From: Herbaspirillum sp. CF444
GTDB lineage: Bacteria; Pseudomonadota; Gammaproteobacteria; Burkholderiales; Burkholderiaceae_D
DNA length: 48,011 nt
Direction: 5' to 3'
Assembly (NCBI RefSeq): GCF_000282135.1
Contig: NZ_AKJW01000009.1
Span: 1-48,011 of the forward strand
The notes beneath the pieces were generated by a model. It was not told the origin of the DNA. It was given only the letters and a program-made list of their open reading frames with translations, and did no database searches. Both the position numbers and the translations under genes were made by a program. Positions 1-8,293 of the stretch are shown here, piece after piece (position 1 is the stretch's first letter; every line of letters starts with the position of its first letter).

Positions 1-514
1 AGGCTGGCGCAGCCGCCAGCACACGTGGCGTACTGGCCAGTTTACGCACCGTGATGGCGGAGTCGGGTTCGAATTCGCGCGTGCGGATGGCGATGTCGAT
101 GCCGCTTTCAATCAGGTCGAAGTAACGATTGGCGGCGACAATCTGGACCTCGATGTCGGGATAGCGCTGCGTGAATTCCGGCAGCAAGGGGGTGATGTGT
201 TTCAGGCAGAACGATAGCGAGGCGGTAATGCGCAAGGTGCCGCTGGCGGCAACCGTGTTGGCGTTGACGGCGGCTTCGGCGTCGCTGATCTCGGCCAGCA
301 CGGCCTTGCAACTGCGGCAAAAATGTTCGCCTGCTTCGGTCAACAGGAGACGACGCGTATTGCGTTCGATCAGCCGCGCGCCCAGGCGCTGCTCCAGCGA
401 AGCGAGATAACGGCTGGCCGTGGCGTTGGAAATGTCCATCTGCTCGGCGGCCTTGGAGAGGCTGCCGAGTTCAGCGGTATTGACGAACAATTCGTATTCG
501 GTCCAGCGATCCAT
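1..514 (-). CDS. LysR-family transcriptional regulator, C-terminus cut by window edge
   Basis: The reverse strand from the ATG at 514 reads 171 codons without a stop to the left edge. The product begins MDRWTEYELFVNTAELGSLS, with a winged helix-turn-helix over about residues 1-60 (SKAAEQMDISNATASRYLASLE) and the start of a LysR effector domain (ITPLLPEFTQRYPDIEVQ). LysR proteins bind DNA as tetramers and respond to small-molecule inducers. It is divergent from a hydroxyquinol-type operon with about 150 bp between, the usual arrangement for a LysR activator of an aromatic ring-cleavage operon, so it probably controls that operon (inference). The C-terminal half lies outside the window. Confidence 0.9.
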   Translation of the reverse strand, partial: MDRWTEYELFVNTAELGSLSKAAEQMDISNATASRYLASLEQRLGARLIERNTRRLLLTEAGEHFCRSCKAVLAEISDAEAAVNANTVAASGTLRITASLSFCLKHITPLLPEFTQRYPDIEVQIVAANRYFDLIESGIDIAIRTREFEPDSAITVRKLASTPRVLAAAPA

Positions 515-564
515 GATGAGGTCTTTGTGCTCGTGGTTGGCGAATTTAGTTTTTCATATTCAGT

Positions 565-581
565 TTTTCATAAAATGAAAA
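565..581. promoter_or_regulatory. Inverted repeat in LysR/Dabb divergent intergenic region
   Basis: Perfect 7-bp arms TTTTCAT and ATGAAAA are separated by AAA in an AT-rich 150-bp gap between the LysR gene and the divergent catabolic genes. A partial TTTTCAT also occurs about 16 bp to the left. The place and symmetry fit a LysR-type operator, but no binding data are available. Confidence 0.4.
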
Positions 582-661
582 TAAGAATTTCAAACAAGGC
601 ATTCTTTTTCATTATTTGATCAACTATATTACCCAAAAACCATGAGGCCCATGAGGCAATA

Positions 662-976
662 ATGAAAGTGAGACACATCGTGATGTGGGACGTCGCCGGT
701 ACGCGCGGCAGCCCCGAACACGCGGCCAACCTGGCCGCCCTGAAGCAGGCCTTCGAGCCGCTCGCCGCAAGCGGCGTGATTCCCGGTTTGCTCAAGCTGG
801 AAATCGGTATCGACTACAGCGCAGTGGACTACGCGTGCGACGTCGTCTTGCTGAGCGAATTCGACAGCGCCGAGGCGCTCGCCGTCTATCAGACGCATCC
901 AGCCCACGCCGCCGCCAAACAACAGATAGGCGACATCCGCATCGCGCGGCACCAAGTGGACTATTACTTCAACTGA
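662..976 (+). CDS. Dabb (stress-responsive alpha/beta barrel) domain protein
   Basis: This 104-residue protein starts MKVRHIVMWDV and has the Dabb layout: an N-terminal beta strand with a conserved His (HIVMW), a central helix, the FDSAEALAVYQTHPAH segment, and a final strand near VDYYFN. Dabb proteins are dimeric ferredoxin-like barrels; some are small enzymes or ligand binders and many have no known function. It is the first gene of a group with maleylacetate reductase and hydroxyquinol dioxygenase, 59 bp before the former, so a role in the same aromatic pathway is plausible. The exact activity cannot be read from sequence. Confidence 0.85.
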   Translation: MKVRHIVMWDVAGTRGSPEHAANLAALKQAFEPLAASGVIPGLLKLEIGIDYSAVDYACDVVLLSEFDSAEALAVYQTHPAHAAAKQQIGDIRIARHQVDYYFN

Positions 977-1035
977 TCCGATGGCGCCCATCTGGAGTAG
1001 CGCACCATCGGATTGCTCCCTGAACGGACAGCATC

Positions 1036-2100
1036 ATGACCCAGACCTTTACCTATAGCGCCGCACCGGCGCGCATCCTGTTCGGCGCCGGCCGTGCGGC
1101 GGAAATCGCCGACGAGCTGCGCCGCCTCGGATGCCGGCGTGCACTGATTTTGTCGACGCCGGCACAGCAGCAGCTGGCCGAACAAATCGCGCAACAATTG
1201 GGCGAGCTCTACGGCGGCAGCTTCACCGAAGCGGTCATGCATACGCCGGTCGCCGTCACTGAAAAAGCCCTGGCCTACCTGCAAGCGCAGCAGTGCGACA
1301 GCATCGTGGCGTTGGGCGGCGGCTCCACCATCGGCCTGGGCAAGGCGCTGGCCTTGCGCACCGATTTGCCGCAAGTCGTGTTGCCAACCACTTACGCGGG
1401 CTCGGAAGTAACCGCCATCCTCGGCCAGACCGACAATGGCGTCAAAACCACGCAACGCTCGCCGCGCATCTTGCCGGAAGTAGTGATTTACGACGTCAAC
1501 CTGACGCTGACGCTACCGCCCGCCTTGTCCGCCACGAGCGGCATGAACGCATTGGCGCATGCGGTCGAAGCACTGTACGCCAAAGACGCCAACCCCATCG
1601 TCTCGCTGATGGCCGCCGAAGGCATACGGGCGTTGGCGCGCAGCTTGCCGCGCGTGGTCGCGCAACCCGACGACCTTGCCGCCCGCAGCGATGCGCAATA
1701 CGGCGCCTGGCTATGCGGCACCTGCCTGGGCGCGGTCGGCATGGCCTTGCATCACAAGATTTGCCACGTGCTCGGCGGCACCTTCGATTTGCCGCATGCG
1801 CCGACCCACACCATCATGCTGCCGCATGCGCTGGCCTACAACGCGCCGGCGGCGCCGCAAGCGATGCGCGTGATTGCCGATGCGCTCGGCGTGGACGATG
1901 CCGTGAGCGGCATGCATGCGCTGGCGCAGAACCTGGACACGCCGCTGGCCTTGCGCGATATAGGCATGCCTGAAGGCGGGATCTTGCGCGCAGCGGAGCT
2001 GGTCATGCAAGACGCCTACTGGAACCCGCGCCCGCTGGAACAGCAAGCCATCGCCGCCATGCTGGCGCGCGCCTGGGCCGGCGAGACGCCGGCCAGCTGA
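1036..2100 (+). CDS. Maleylacetate reductase (iron-type alcohol dehydrogenase family)
   Basis: This 354-residue protein matches the usual length of maleylacetate reductases, which convert maleylacetate to 3-oxoadipate with NAD(P)H. Visible landmarks are the N-terminal nucleotide-binding half with GGGSTIGLGKALAL from about residue 94, the PTTYAGSEVT segment, and the His-rich C-terminal part (HAVEALYA, MALHHKICHVLGG, LPHAPTHTIMLPHALAYN). It lies 27 bp before a hydroxyquinol dioxygenase whose product is maleylacetate, which supports this call over a generic alcohol dehydrogenase. The two genes are probably cotranscribed and controlled by the divergent LysR regulator (inference). Confidence 0.9.
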   Translation: MTQTFTYSAAPARILFGAGRAAEIADELRRLGCRRALILSTPAQQQLAEQIAQQLGELYGGSFTEAVMHTPVAVTEKALAYLQAQQCDSIVALGGGSTIGLGKALALRTDLPQVVLPTTYAGSEVTAILGQTDNGVKTTQRSPRILPEVVIYDVNLTLTLPPALSATSGMNALAHAVEALYAKDANPIVSLMAAEGIRALARSLPRVVAQPDDLAARSDAQYGAWLCGTCLGAVGMALHHKICHVLGGTFDLPHAPTHTIMLPHALAYNAPAAPQAMRVIADALGVDDAVSGMHALAQNLDTPLALRDIGMPEGGILRAAELVMQDAYWNPRPLEQQAIAAMLARAWAGETPAS

Positions 2101-2127
2101 GCTGAGTTGAGTTGACAGGAAAAGACC

Positions 2128-2991
2128 ATGCGAAATTTTGATGAAAACAATATCACCCGCGCCGTGCTGGAGCGCCTGCAAAACGCTGCCTCGCCGCGCA
2201 TGCGCCAGATCAGCGAAGCAGTGGTGCGCCATCTGCACGCACTGATCCAGGAGGTCGAACCGAACCAGCAAGAGTGGCTGGCGGCGATCGAATTTCTCAC
2301 CGCGACCGGACAGATGTGCAGCGACACGCGCCAGGAATTCATCCTGCTGTCCGATACGCTGGGCGCCTCGATGCTGGTCGACGCCATCAACCACCGCCAT
2401 CCCGGGGACGCCACGCAAACCACGGTGCTGGGCCCGTTCTACGTCGAGAATCCAAAGCAACATGCACTGGGCGACATGATCTCGCACGATGCCGACGGCG
2501 CACCGTTGCTGGTCGAAGGCAGCGTCGCCGCGCTCGACGGGACGCCCATCGCCGGCGCCGTGGTCGATGTCTGGCATTCGGACAGCGACGGCTACTACGA
2601 TGTACAGCGCCAAGATGGTTTGCAGCACCTGAGCGACCGCGCGCGCTTCGTTACCGATCGCGAAGGTCGTTTCTGGTTTCGCTCGATCGTGCCGGCGTTT
2701 TATCCGATTCCCAACGACGGCCCGGTCGGCAAGATGCTCGATGCGCAAGGACGCCATCCTTACCGTCCGGCGCACGTGCATTTCATGATCAGCGCACCGG
2801 CCTGCGATACGCTGGTGACGCACCTGTTCCTGGCCGACGATCCTTACCTCGACTCGGACGTTGTGTTCGGCGTCAAAGACGCCTTGATCTGCAAGCTCGA
2901 AACACAAGCCGCGGGCGTCACCGCGCGCGGCAACACAATTGCGGCGCCAATGGCCGCCTTGCGTTACGACTTCATGCTGGCGCCGGCTTGA
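2128..2991 (+). CDS. Hydroxyquinol 1,2-dioxygenase (intradiol ring cleavage)
   Basis: This 287-residue intradiol dioxygenase has an N-terminal helical dimerisation region (about 1-95) and a beta-sandwich catalytic domain. The four non-haem Fe(III) ligands of the family can be placed: Tyr157 in GYYDVQ, Tyr192 in AFYPIP, and His216 and His218 in RPAHVHF. The family opens catechol-type rings between the hydroxyls. Hydroxyquinol is favoured over catechol because the gene follows maleylacetate reductase, which takes the product onward. The start has a purine-rich RBS (AGGAAAAG) just upstream. Chlorocatechol dioxygenase is the main alternative but is less likely without a cycloisomerase gene nearby. 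Confidence 0.88.
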   Translation: MRNFDENNITRAVLERLQNAASPRMRQISEAVVRHLHALIQEVEPNQQEWLAAIEFLTATGQMCSDTRQEFILLSDTLGASMLVDAINHRHPGDATQTTVLGPFYVENPKQHALGDMISHDADGAPLLVEGSVAALDGTPIAGAVVDVWHSDSDGYYDVQRQDGLQHLSDRARFVTDREGRFWFRSIVPAFYPIPNDGPVGKMLDAQGRHPYRPAHVHFMISAPACDTLVTHLFLADDPYLDSDVVFGVKDALICKLETQAAGVTARGNTIAAPMAALRYDFMLAPA

Positions 2992-3042
2992 CCGGCACTT
3001 GACTCATTGCCGCTGATGATGCGTCCCTGCATCGCCTGAACG

Positions 3043-3074
3043 AAAAAACGCCCTTCAACGAAGGGCGTTTTTTT
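3043..3074. terminator. Bidirectional intrinsic terminator
   Basis: AACGCCCTT and AAGGGCGTT arms around a CAACG loop are flanked by an A-run on the left and a T-run on the right. It can therefore end both the hydroxyquinol operon on the plus strand and ohr on the minus strand. Confidence 0.9.
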
Positions 3075-3106
3075 ACATCGAACGATTCAGACAACAGGCA
3101 GACGGC

Positions 3107-3532
3107 TTATACCAGTGTCAGTGTGACGTTGATGTTGCCGCGTGTCGCGTTCGAGTAAGGGCAAACCTGGTGTGCCTTGTCGATCACCGATTGGGCAACG
3201 GCGCGGTCCAGGCCCGGCAGGGAAATATTCAGCGCCACTTCGATGCCGAAGCCGCCTGGAATGGTGCCGATGCCGACAGTGCCGGTGATGCTGGTGTCGG
3301 CAGGGATGGCGATCTTTTCCTGGCCGCCGACGAACTTCATCGCACCGAGGAAGCAGGCCGAATAACCGGCTGCGAACAGTTGTTCAGGATTGGTGCCGTT
3401 GCCGCCTGCGCCGCCCAGTTCCTTCGGCGTGGTCAGCTTGACGTCCAGGATGCCGTCGGACGACTTGGCGGAACCTTCGCGGCCGCCGGTTGCAGTTGCA
3501 GTCGCTTGGTAGAGTGCTTTTTCGATTTTCAT
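3107..3532 (-). CDS. ohr: Organic hydroperoxide resistance protein Ohr (OsmC/Ohr family)
   Basis: Ohr is a thiol peroxidase that reduces organic and fatty-acid hydroperoxides. The 141-residue product begins MKIEKALYQATATATGGREG and contains both redox Cys residues of the family: Cys60 in GYSACFLGA and Cys124 in HQVCPYSNATRGN, with Arg18 and Glu50 as likely active-site partners. The start at 3532 was chosen because AAAGGAA sits directly upstream and the family starts here; a longer frame to 3577 lacks support. It is downstream of ohrR on the same strand, and a matching operator-like motif lies about 85 bp upstream. Confidence 0.96.
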   Translation of the reverse strand: MKIEKALYQATATATGGREGSAKSSDGILDVKLTTPKELGGAGGNGTNPEQLFAAGYSACFLGAMKFVGGQEKIAIPADTSITGTVGIGTIPGGFGIEVALNISLPGLDRAVAQSVIDKAHQVCPYSNATRGNINVTLTLV

Positions 3533-3616
3533 TTTGATTCCTTTCGAGTGGTATGAAGAATGATGCAGGGGATGCATCGATTAAAAAACATAAGGATAAA
3601 TAAATTTTAAACAATA

Positions 3617-3632
3617 AAATTGCTAACAATAT
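3617..3632. promoter_or_regulatory. Candidate OhrR operator upstream of ohr
   Basis: AAATTGCTAACAATAT shares the core AAATTGCNNNCAAT with the palindrome in front of ohrR. It lies 85 bp before the ohr start in a very AT-rich stretch. OhrR repressors bind AT-rich inverted repeats near their own and ohr promoters. Assignment here rests on the shared motif only. Confidence 0.55.
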
Positions 3633-3716
3633 AAATAATATGCGGTGAAACTCACTTCTGCTGCTTAACGAACTGCTGTCACTTATGCAACTGCGACAGC
3701 GACAAAAACCGTGGCA

Positions 3717-4193
3717 TTACTCGTCTGCATCATCCAGCAAACCCTTGCGCAACTCTTTGAGCTGTTCTCGCAGATTAGCAACCTGTTCCAGCGGTGGCAA
3801 GGAGCACATCAGTCGCTCCGGGACGGCCATTGCCCGCTTGCGCAAGGCACGGCCTTCCTGGCTCAGGCGCACCACCACGCGGCGTTCGTCTTCCACGTCA
3901 CGGGCGCGATGCAGCAGACCCATCGTTTCCATGCGCTTGAGCAAAGGCGTCAGGGTGCCCGAATCGAGGAACAGCTTGCCGCCCAGGTCGGAAACCGTGA
4001 CTTCGTCCTTTTCCCACAAGACCAGCATCACGAGATATTGCGGATACGTCAGATCGATGTCCTTCAGTATCTTCTTGTACACCTTGGTCATCGCCAGCGA
4101 CGCCGAGTACATGGCGAAGCACAATTGATTTTCAAGCATGAGGGCCTGATCAATCGCTGCTGCCGGTGTCTTCGATGTGTTTGCGTTTGCCAT
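3717..4193 (-). CDS. ohrR: Organic hydroperoxide-sensing repressor OhrR (MarR family)
   Basis: This MarR-type repressor of 158 residues senses organic hydroperoxides through an N-terminal reactive cysteine, seen here as Cys25 in LENQLCFAMYSAS. Further landmarks are YPQYLVMLVLWEKD, the recognition helix region DSGTLTPLLKRMETMGLLHR, and the wing RDVEDERRVVVRL. Upstream in-frame starts exist at 4208 (ATG) and 4214 (TTG); none has a clear RBS. The gene lies upstream of ohr on the same strand. A perfect palindrome at 4218-4237, just before the start, suggests autorepression (inference). Confidence 0.93.
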   Translation of the reverse strand: MANANTSKTPAAAIDQALMLENQLCFAMYSASLAMTKVYKKILKDIDLTYPQYLVMLVLWEKDEVTVSDLGGKLFLDSGTLTPLLKRMETMGLLHRARDVEDERRVVVRLSQEGRALRKRAMAVPERLMCSLPPLEQVANLREQLKELRKGLLDDADE

Positions 4194-4217
4194 GGACGAA
4201 TAATACATAGCCAAAAA

Positions 4218-4237
4218 TTAAATTGCAAGCAATTTAA
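4218..4237. promoter_or_regulatory. Palindromic operator in front of ohrR
   Basis: TTAAATTGC and GCAATTTAA are perfect 9-bp inverted arms separated by AA, immediately upstream of the ohrR start codons. The core matches the motif upstream of ohr, so both genes are probably controlled by OhrR. Confidence 0.65.
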
Positions 4238-4319
4238 ATAAAAATCCGCATTGATTTAAAAATACAACGAACTTGCGAATAGTTGCTTATTTACAAAATC
4301 ACCTGCCGATCCACCAGCC

Positions 4320-5276
4320 TCAACGCTCGAAACGCTGCTCCACCATCTCTTTGCCCCACTGCGCGCCCGGCCATTCTTCCTTGAGCCGGAATCCGCTGCC
4401 CTCATACAGACGGCGCGCCGCATCCAGTCCCCGAAAAGTCCACAACTGTACCGATGCAAATCCCTGTGCATCGCAGAATGCCATCGCCGCATCCATCAGG
4501 CGGCGCCCCACGCCCGCGCCGCGCAGGCCGTCGTCGACGATGAACCAGCGCAGGTGCGCCTTGTTGTCGCCCAGATCCTGGCCGTCGATGGCCACCGATC
4601 CGACGATGCGCTGACCTTGCACGGCCAGCCACAAACCATTGCGCGAATGCTCCAGGCGCGGCACGAATTCCGCCAATCCCGCCGCCACCTTGCTCTCGAA
4701 AAAACTGCCGAAGCCGACGCTGCGCGCATAAAACATTGCATGCATCTGGACCATGCGGCCGATCACGCCAGCCTGATAACCGGCGACGATGCGAATCTCG
4801 TCGGCCGGCACCATTGCCTTGCCCGACCGGCGCGCTTCCAGCGCCTGCGCATAGACGCTCAGCCCTTGCGCCACGGCGTCCTGCTGATCCACGCTCAATT
4901 GTTCGAGCGCGCCGACAACCTGCTTGCGGCCGAACGCCTGGACGGCAGTCAGCGTGCGCCGGCCTTGCGGCGTCAACGCCAGCCATTTGACACGGCCGTC
5001 GAGGTCGCTGGCCTGCTCCTGCAACTCACCGGCTTCGATCAGCTTGCGCACCATACGACTGACGCTGGATTTTTCAAGATCGAGGAATTCGGCAAGCTGC
5101 GCGGCGCTCATCGATTTGCGCGCGCCGATCTCGATGATGGCGTGTACCGCGGATGGCGGATAGTCGGTTGCCGCCAGCGTGGATTGCATGAAGCCCAGCT
5201 CGCGCACCATCCGGCGCGAAGCGGTACGGATGCCGTCGACAAAAGAAAAATCCGGCGAAGAGCCTGCTTTTTGCAT
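4320..5276 (-). CDS. Fused MarR-type regulator and GNAT acetyltransferase
   Basis: The N-terminal part (about 1-150) is a MarR winged helix (MSAAQLAEFLDLEKSSVSRM, then DLDGRVKWLALTPQGRR as the wing). The C-terminal part (about 155-318) is a GNAT fold with a substrate strand (HLRWFIVDDGLRGAGVGRRL holds the acetyl-CoA loop R/QxxGxG/A) and FASVQLWTF. Such fusions are known in proteobacteria; their acetylation substrates are mostly unknown. The start at 5276 is chosen because AGAGGG lies 9 nt upstream; ATGs at 5285 and 5297 are in frame, but 5297 falls inside a palindromic operator. It is divergent from an SDR gene it may repress (inference). Confidence 0.9.
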   Translation of the reverse strand: MQKAGSSPDFSFVDGIRTASRRMVRELGFMQSTLAATDYPPSAVHAIIEIGARKSMSAAQLAEFLDLEKSSVSRMVRKLIEAGELQEQASDLDGRVKWLALTPQGRRTLTAVQAFGRKQVVGALEQLSVDQQDAVAQGLSVYAQALEARRSGKAMVPADEIRIVAGYQAGVIGRMVQMHAMFYARSVGFGSFFESKVAAGLAEFVPRLEHSRNGLWLAVQGQRIVGSVAIDGQDLGDNKAHLRWFIVDDGLRGAGVGRRLMDAAMAFCDAQGFASVQLWTFRGLDAARRLYEGSGFRLKEEWPGAQWGKEMVEQRFER

Positions 5277-5296
5277 ATTTTCCATCCCTCTTTTCA

Positions 5297-5319
5297 TATA
5301 GTTGTATTATACAACTATA
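5297..5319. promoter_or_regulatory. Perfect palindrome between MarR-GNAT and SDR genes
   Basis: Arms TATAGTTGTA and TACAACTATA (10 bp each, perfect) surround TTA. The site sits in the divergent gap, close to both promoters, and has the size and AT-rich symmetry of MarR-family operators. The adjacent MarR-GNAT protein is the obvious candidate ligand. Confidence 0.7.
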
Positions 5320-5370
5320 AATCGCGGAGACATCCATTACGACGAACATGCTTCCCTCAGGAGAAACACC

Positions 5371-6162
5371 ATGGAAACGATGCCCGAAAAGGAATGCAAG
5401 GCCAGCCCATACGACATGACCGGACAGGTCGCATTGGTGACCGGAGGCGGCAGCGGCATCGGTCGCGCCGCGGCGATTCGCATGGCGCGCGCGGGCGCCA
5501 GCGCCGTGGTGATTGCTGGCCGGCGTCAATCGGAAGGAGAAGCCGTAGCCGCCGAATGCCGCGCCGCCGGCGCACAGAGCCTTTATGTACAAACCGATGT
5601 CACGCAGGAAAGCGACGTCCAACGCCTGATCGACACCATACTGGCGCAATTCGGACGCCTGGATGCCGCCTTCAACAACGCCGGCCGCCAGGAACGGCGG
5701 GCATCCCTGCATGCACAGGAACCGGGCGTTTACGACGCCATCTTCGATGCCAATGTCCGCGCCGTGTTTCTGTGCATGAAATACCAATTGCCGCCCATGC
5801 TGGCTCGCGGCAATGGCAGCATCGTCATCAATACGTCCGTCAGCGGCGTGCGCAATCCCAATCCCGGGCTTGCGCTCTACTCGGCCTCCAAGGCCGCCGC
5901 CATTTCACTGATGCGGTCGGCTGCCATGGAATACGCGCCCCGCGGCATTCGCATCAACGCGATTGCCCCGGGCAGGGTGGTCACCGACATGATGCTCTCG
6001 TCGGGCATCGCCGACATGTCCGCGGTGGCCGCGGGCCTGCCCCTCAAACGCATGGGGCAACCCGAGGAAGTCGCCGAAGCCGTGCTATGGCTCCTGTCAG
6101 GCGCAGCATCTTACGTAGTCGGTCACGTGCTGGCCGCAGATGGCGGATTCCTCGCTTCATGA
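5371..6162 (+). CDS. Short-chain dehydrogenase/reductase (SDR)
   Basis: This classical SDR of 263 residues has the NAD(P)-binding motif TGGGSGIGRA at residues 24-33, the structural NNAG at 102-105, and the catalytic YSASK at Tyr170 and Lys174. The substrate cannot be read from sequence; oxidation or reduction of an alcohol/ketone is all that is supported. The ATG at 5371 is preceded by CAGGAGA at good spacing; a longer frame from 5302 would start inside the palindrome. It is divergent from the MarR-GNAT gene and is the likely target of that regulator (inference). Confidence 0.9.
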   Translation: METMPEKECKASPYDMTGQVALVTGGGSGIGRAAAIRMARAGASAVVIAGRRQSEGEAVAAECRAAGAQSLYVQTDVTQESDVQRLIDTILAQFGRLDAAFNNAGRQERRASLHAQEPGVYDAIFDANVRAVFLCMKYQLPPMLARGNGSIVINTSVSGVRNPNPGLALYSASKAAAISLMRSAAMEYAPRGIRINAIAPGRVVTDMMLSSGIADMSAVAAGLPLKRMGQPEEVAEAVLWLLSGAASYVVGHVLAADGGFLAS

Positions 6163-6301
6163 GTTCATCGGCCCGGTCCGCAACGGTATTCGCGAGCCAT
6201 CGCTCGCCGCCGCGAATCCCCTGTATCATGCGGACCAGCATGATTGCGGCTGCAAAAATGCAGCTTATTTCTTGCCATCCAACATCCCGAACATTCTGGA
6301 A

Positions 6302-7483
6302 ATGCATTCGACAACATCCTCGCAGGCGTCCCACGCCATCTCGCTCGCCCTGTTCTGCAAGGTGGTCGACAACTACGGCGATATCGGCATCTGCTGGCGG
6401 CTGGCGCGGCAATTGCAAAAGGAACACGGCGTCATCGTCACCTTATGGGTCGACGACCTGAAGAGTTTCCGGCGGATCTGCCCGGAAGTCGCGACCGATA
6501 GCGAGACGCAGGAAATCCAGGGCGTCATCGTCCGGCACTGGCGCGATCAGGAAGGCATATTCCGCGCCGCCGACATGCCGAACATCGTCATCGAATTCTT
6601 CGCCTGCGACATCCCGCCCGGCTACATCAAGGCCATGTCGGAATGCACCCCGCGTCCGGTGTGGCTGAATCTGGAAGGCCTGACGGCCGAAACCTGGGTG
6701 GAAGGCTGCCATACGCTGCCTTCGCCGCATCCGCAACTGCCGTTGACGAAGTACTTCTTCTTTCCGGGATTCAACCAGCGCACCGGCGGCCTGCAAGTCG
6801 AATCCGACCTGGCTGCGCGACGCGAAGCTTTCCTCGCCGATCCGCGCGCCGCCGCCGATTTCCTGGCGCAGTTCGGCGTGACCGAAGCCGGGATGGACGC
6901 GCTCAAGGTATCGCTCTTCTGCTACCCGCAAGCACCGATCACCGCCTTGTTCTCGGCATGGCAAGCAAGCGGGCACGCCGTCATCTGCCTGGCGCCGGAA
7001 GGCGTCGGCGGCGATGCCGTGACGGACTTTCTCGGCCAGCCCTCAATCGCAGGGGCGCATGCCACGCGCGGCAGCCTGACCGTGCGCGTCATTCCCTTTG
7101 TGCCGCAACCCGACTACGACAAATTGCTATGGGCCTGCGACGTCAATTTCGTGCGCGGCGAAGACTCCTTCGTGCGCGCGCAATGGGCCGCCAAACCCTT
7201 CATCTGGCATATCTATCCGCAAGACGAGAACCTGCACCACGTCAAACTGAAGGCATTCCTGCACACCTGCCCGGCGGCAACGGAGAGCCTGACGGCGCTG
7301 GCGCTGGCCTGGAACGGCGCTGCCGGTGATGCAATCGACGTCGCCGCGCTATGGCGCGACATGCAAGCCGACCTGCCGAACATTGCCAGGCTGTCCATGG
7401 ATTGGGAGCAAGTGTTGCTGGCAAACGGCGATTTGGCGACGAATTTGCTGAAGTTTGCAGAAACAGTTCCGCCGAGAGTCTGA
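6302..7483 (+). CDS. earP: EF-P arginine rhamnosyltransferase EarP
   Basis: EarP transfers rhamnose from dTDP-rhamnose to Arg32 of elongation factor P, activating it for rescue of ribosomes at polyproline. The 393-residue protein shows the N-terminal DNYGDIG motif at 23-29 with its catalytic-region Asp residues, and the C-terminal nucleotide-sugar-binding segment FVRGEDSFVRAQWAAKPFIW followed by HIYPQDENLHHVKL. The start is placed at 6302, close to the conserved LFCKVVDNYGDIG; an in-frame ATG at 6140 lies inside the SDR gene. It is 144 bp upstream of efp, the usual pairing for this modification branch. Confidence 0.95.
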   Translation: MHSTTSSQASHAISLALFCKVVDNYGDIGICWRLARQLQKEHGVIVTLWVDDLKSFRRICPEVATDSETQEIQGVIVRHWRDQEGIFRAADMPNIVIEFFACDIPPGYIKAMSECTPRPVWLNLEGLTAETWVEGCHTLPSPHPQLPLTKYFFFPGFNQRTGGLQVESDLAARREAFLADPRAAADFLAQFGVTEAGMDALKVSLFCYPQAPITALFSAWQASGHAVICLAPEGVGGDAVTDFLGQPSIAGAHATRGSLTVRVIPFVPQPDYDKLLWACDVNFVRGEDSFVRAQWAAKPFIWHIYPQDENLHHVKLKAFLHTCPAATESLTALALAWNGAAGDAIDVAALWRDMQADLPNIARLSMDWEQVLLANGDLATNLLKFAETVPPRV

Positions 7484-7627
7484 AGCGGCAAAAAATTAGG
7501 TTAAAATATAGGGCTAATTTTTACGCATCAATGCATCAACAATTTAATCGTACGTGGGCTTGCGGTGTTTTTTTGCCAGTAGGCTACAGAAGATTTTTAC
7601 GCAACCTACTTTTTACGTATATTCGCT

Positions 7628-8203
7628 ATGAAATTTGCAAAAGAAATTCGCGTCGGCAACATCATTATGGTTGACAGCAAGCCGATGATCGTCCTGCGCT
7701 CCGACGTCAACGGTTCGAGCCGCACCGGCTTCACTTACAAGTGGAAGATGAAGAACCTGCTGACCAACAGCCCGCAAGAAAACGTGTTCCGCGGCGACGA
7801 CAAGTTCGACGTGGTCGTGCTGGACAAGAAGGAAGTGACTTACTCCTACTTCGCCGATCCGCTGTACGTGTTCATGGACTCCGAATACAACCAGTACGAA
7901 ATCGAAGGCGAAAACCTGGGCGACGCACTGGGTTACCTGAAGGACGGCATGGAATGCGAAGCAGTGTTCTATGACGGCAAGGCAATTTCCGTCGAACTGC
8001 CGACCACCATCGTGCGCCAGGTCGTGTACTCGGAACCGGCAGTCAAGGGCAACACTTCGGGCAACGTCCTGAAGGAAGCCAAGATCGAAAACGCGATTGA
8101 AGCGAATCAGATCGTCGTGATGGTCCCGCTGTTCGTCAGCCAGGACGACCAGATCGAAATCGACACACGCACCAACGAATACAAGAAAGTCGTTCGCAAC
8201 TGA
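7628..8203 (+). CDS. efp: Elongation factor P (Arg32 rhamnosylation type)
   Basis: EF-P binds between the P and E sites of the ribosome and speeds peptide bond formation at consecutive prolines. The 191-residue length and KOW plus two OB domains are normal. The tip of the domain I loop reads [13 protein letters not shown], placing Arg at position 32, so this is the arginine/EarP subclass rather than the Lys34/EpmA subclass. The earP gene sits directly upstream. The 144-bp AT-rich gap between the two genes could hold a separate efp promoter. A strong terminator follows. Confidence 0.98.
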   Translation: MKFAKEIRVGNIIMVDSKPMIVLRSDVNGSSRTGFTYKWKMKNLLTNSPQENVFRGDDKFDVVVLDKKEVTYSYFADPLYVFMDSEYNQYEIEGENLGDALGYLKDGMECEAVFYDGKAISVELPTTIVRQVVYSEPAVKGNTSGNVLKEAKIENAIEANQIVVMVPLFVSQDDQIEIDTRTNEYKKVVRN

Positions 8204-8230
8204 TTTCAGTTATCCGGAAGTGCAAATAAA

Positions 8231-8259
8231 AACGCCGCGTTCTTCGCGGCGTTTTTTTT
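8231..8259 (+). terminator. Intrinsic terminator after efp
   Basis: AACGCCGCG and CGCGGCGTT arms with a TTCTT loop are followed by eight T residues, 27 bp after the efp stop. Confidence 0.93.
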
Positions 8260-8293
8260 CGTCCCGGTATTTCAAGAGCATGTACGACGCCGG

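Noticed and set aside
4554..6461. 635-codon plus-strand frame
   Set aside because: Antisense to the MarR-GNAT gene and then out of frame through the SDR gene; crosses a clear divergent promoter.
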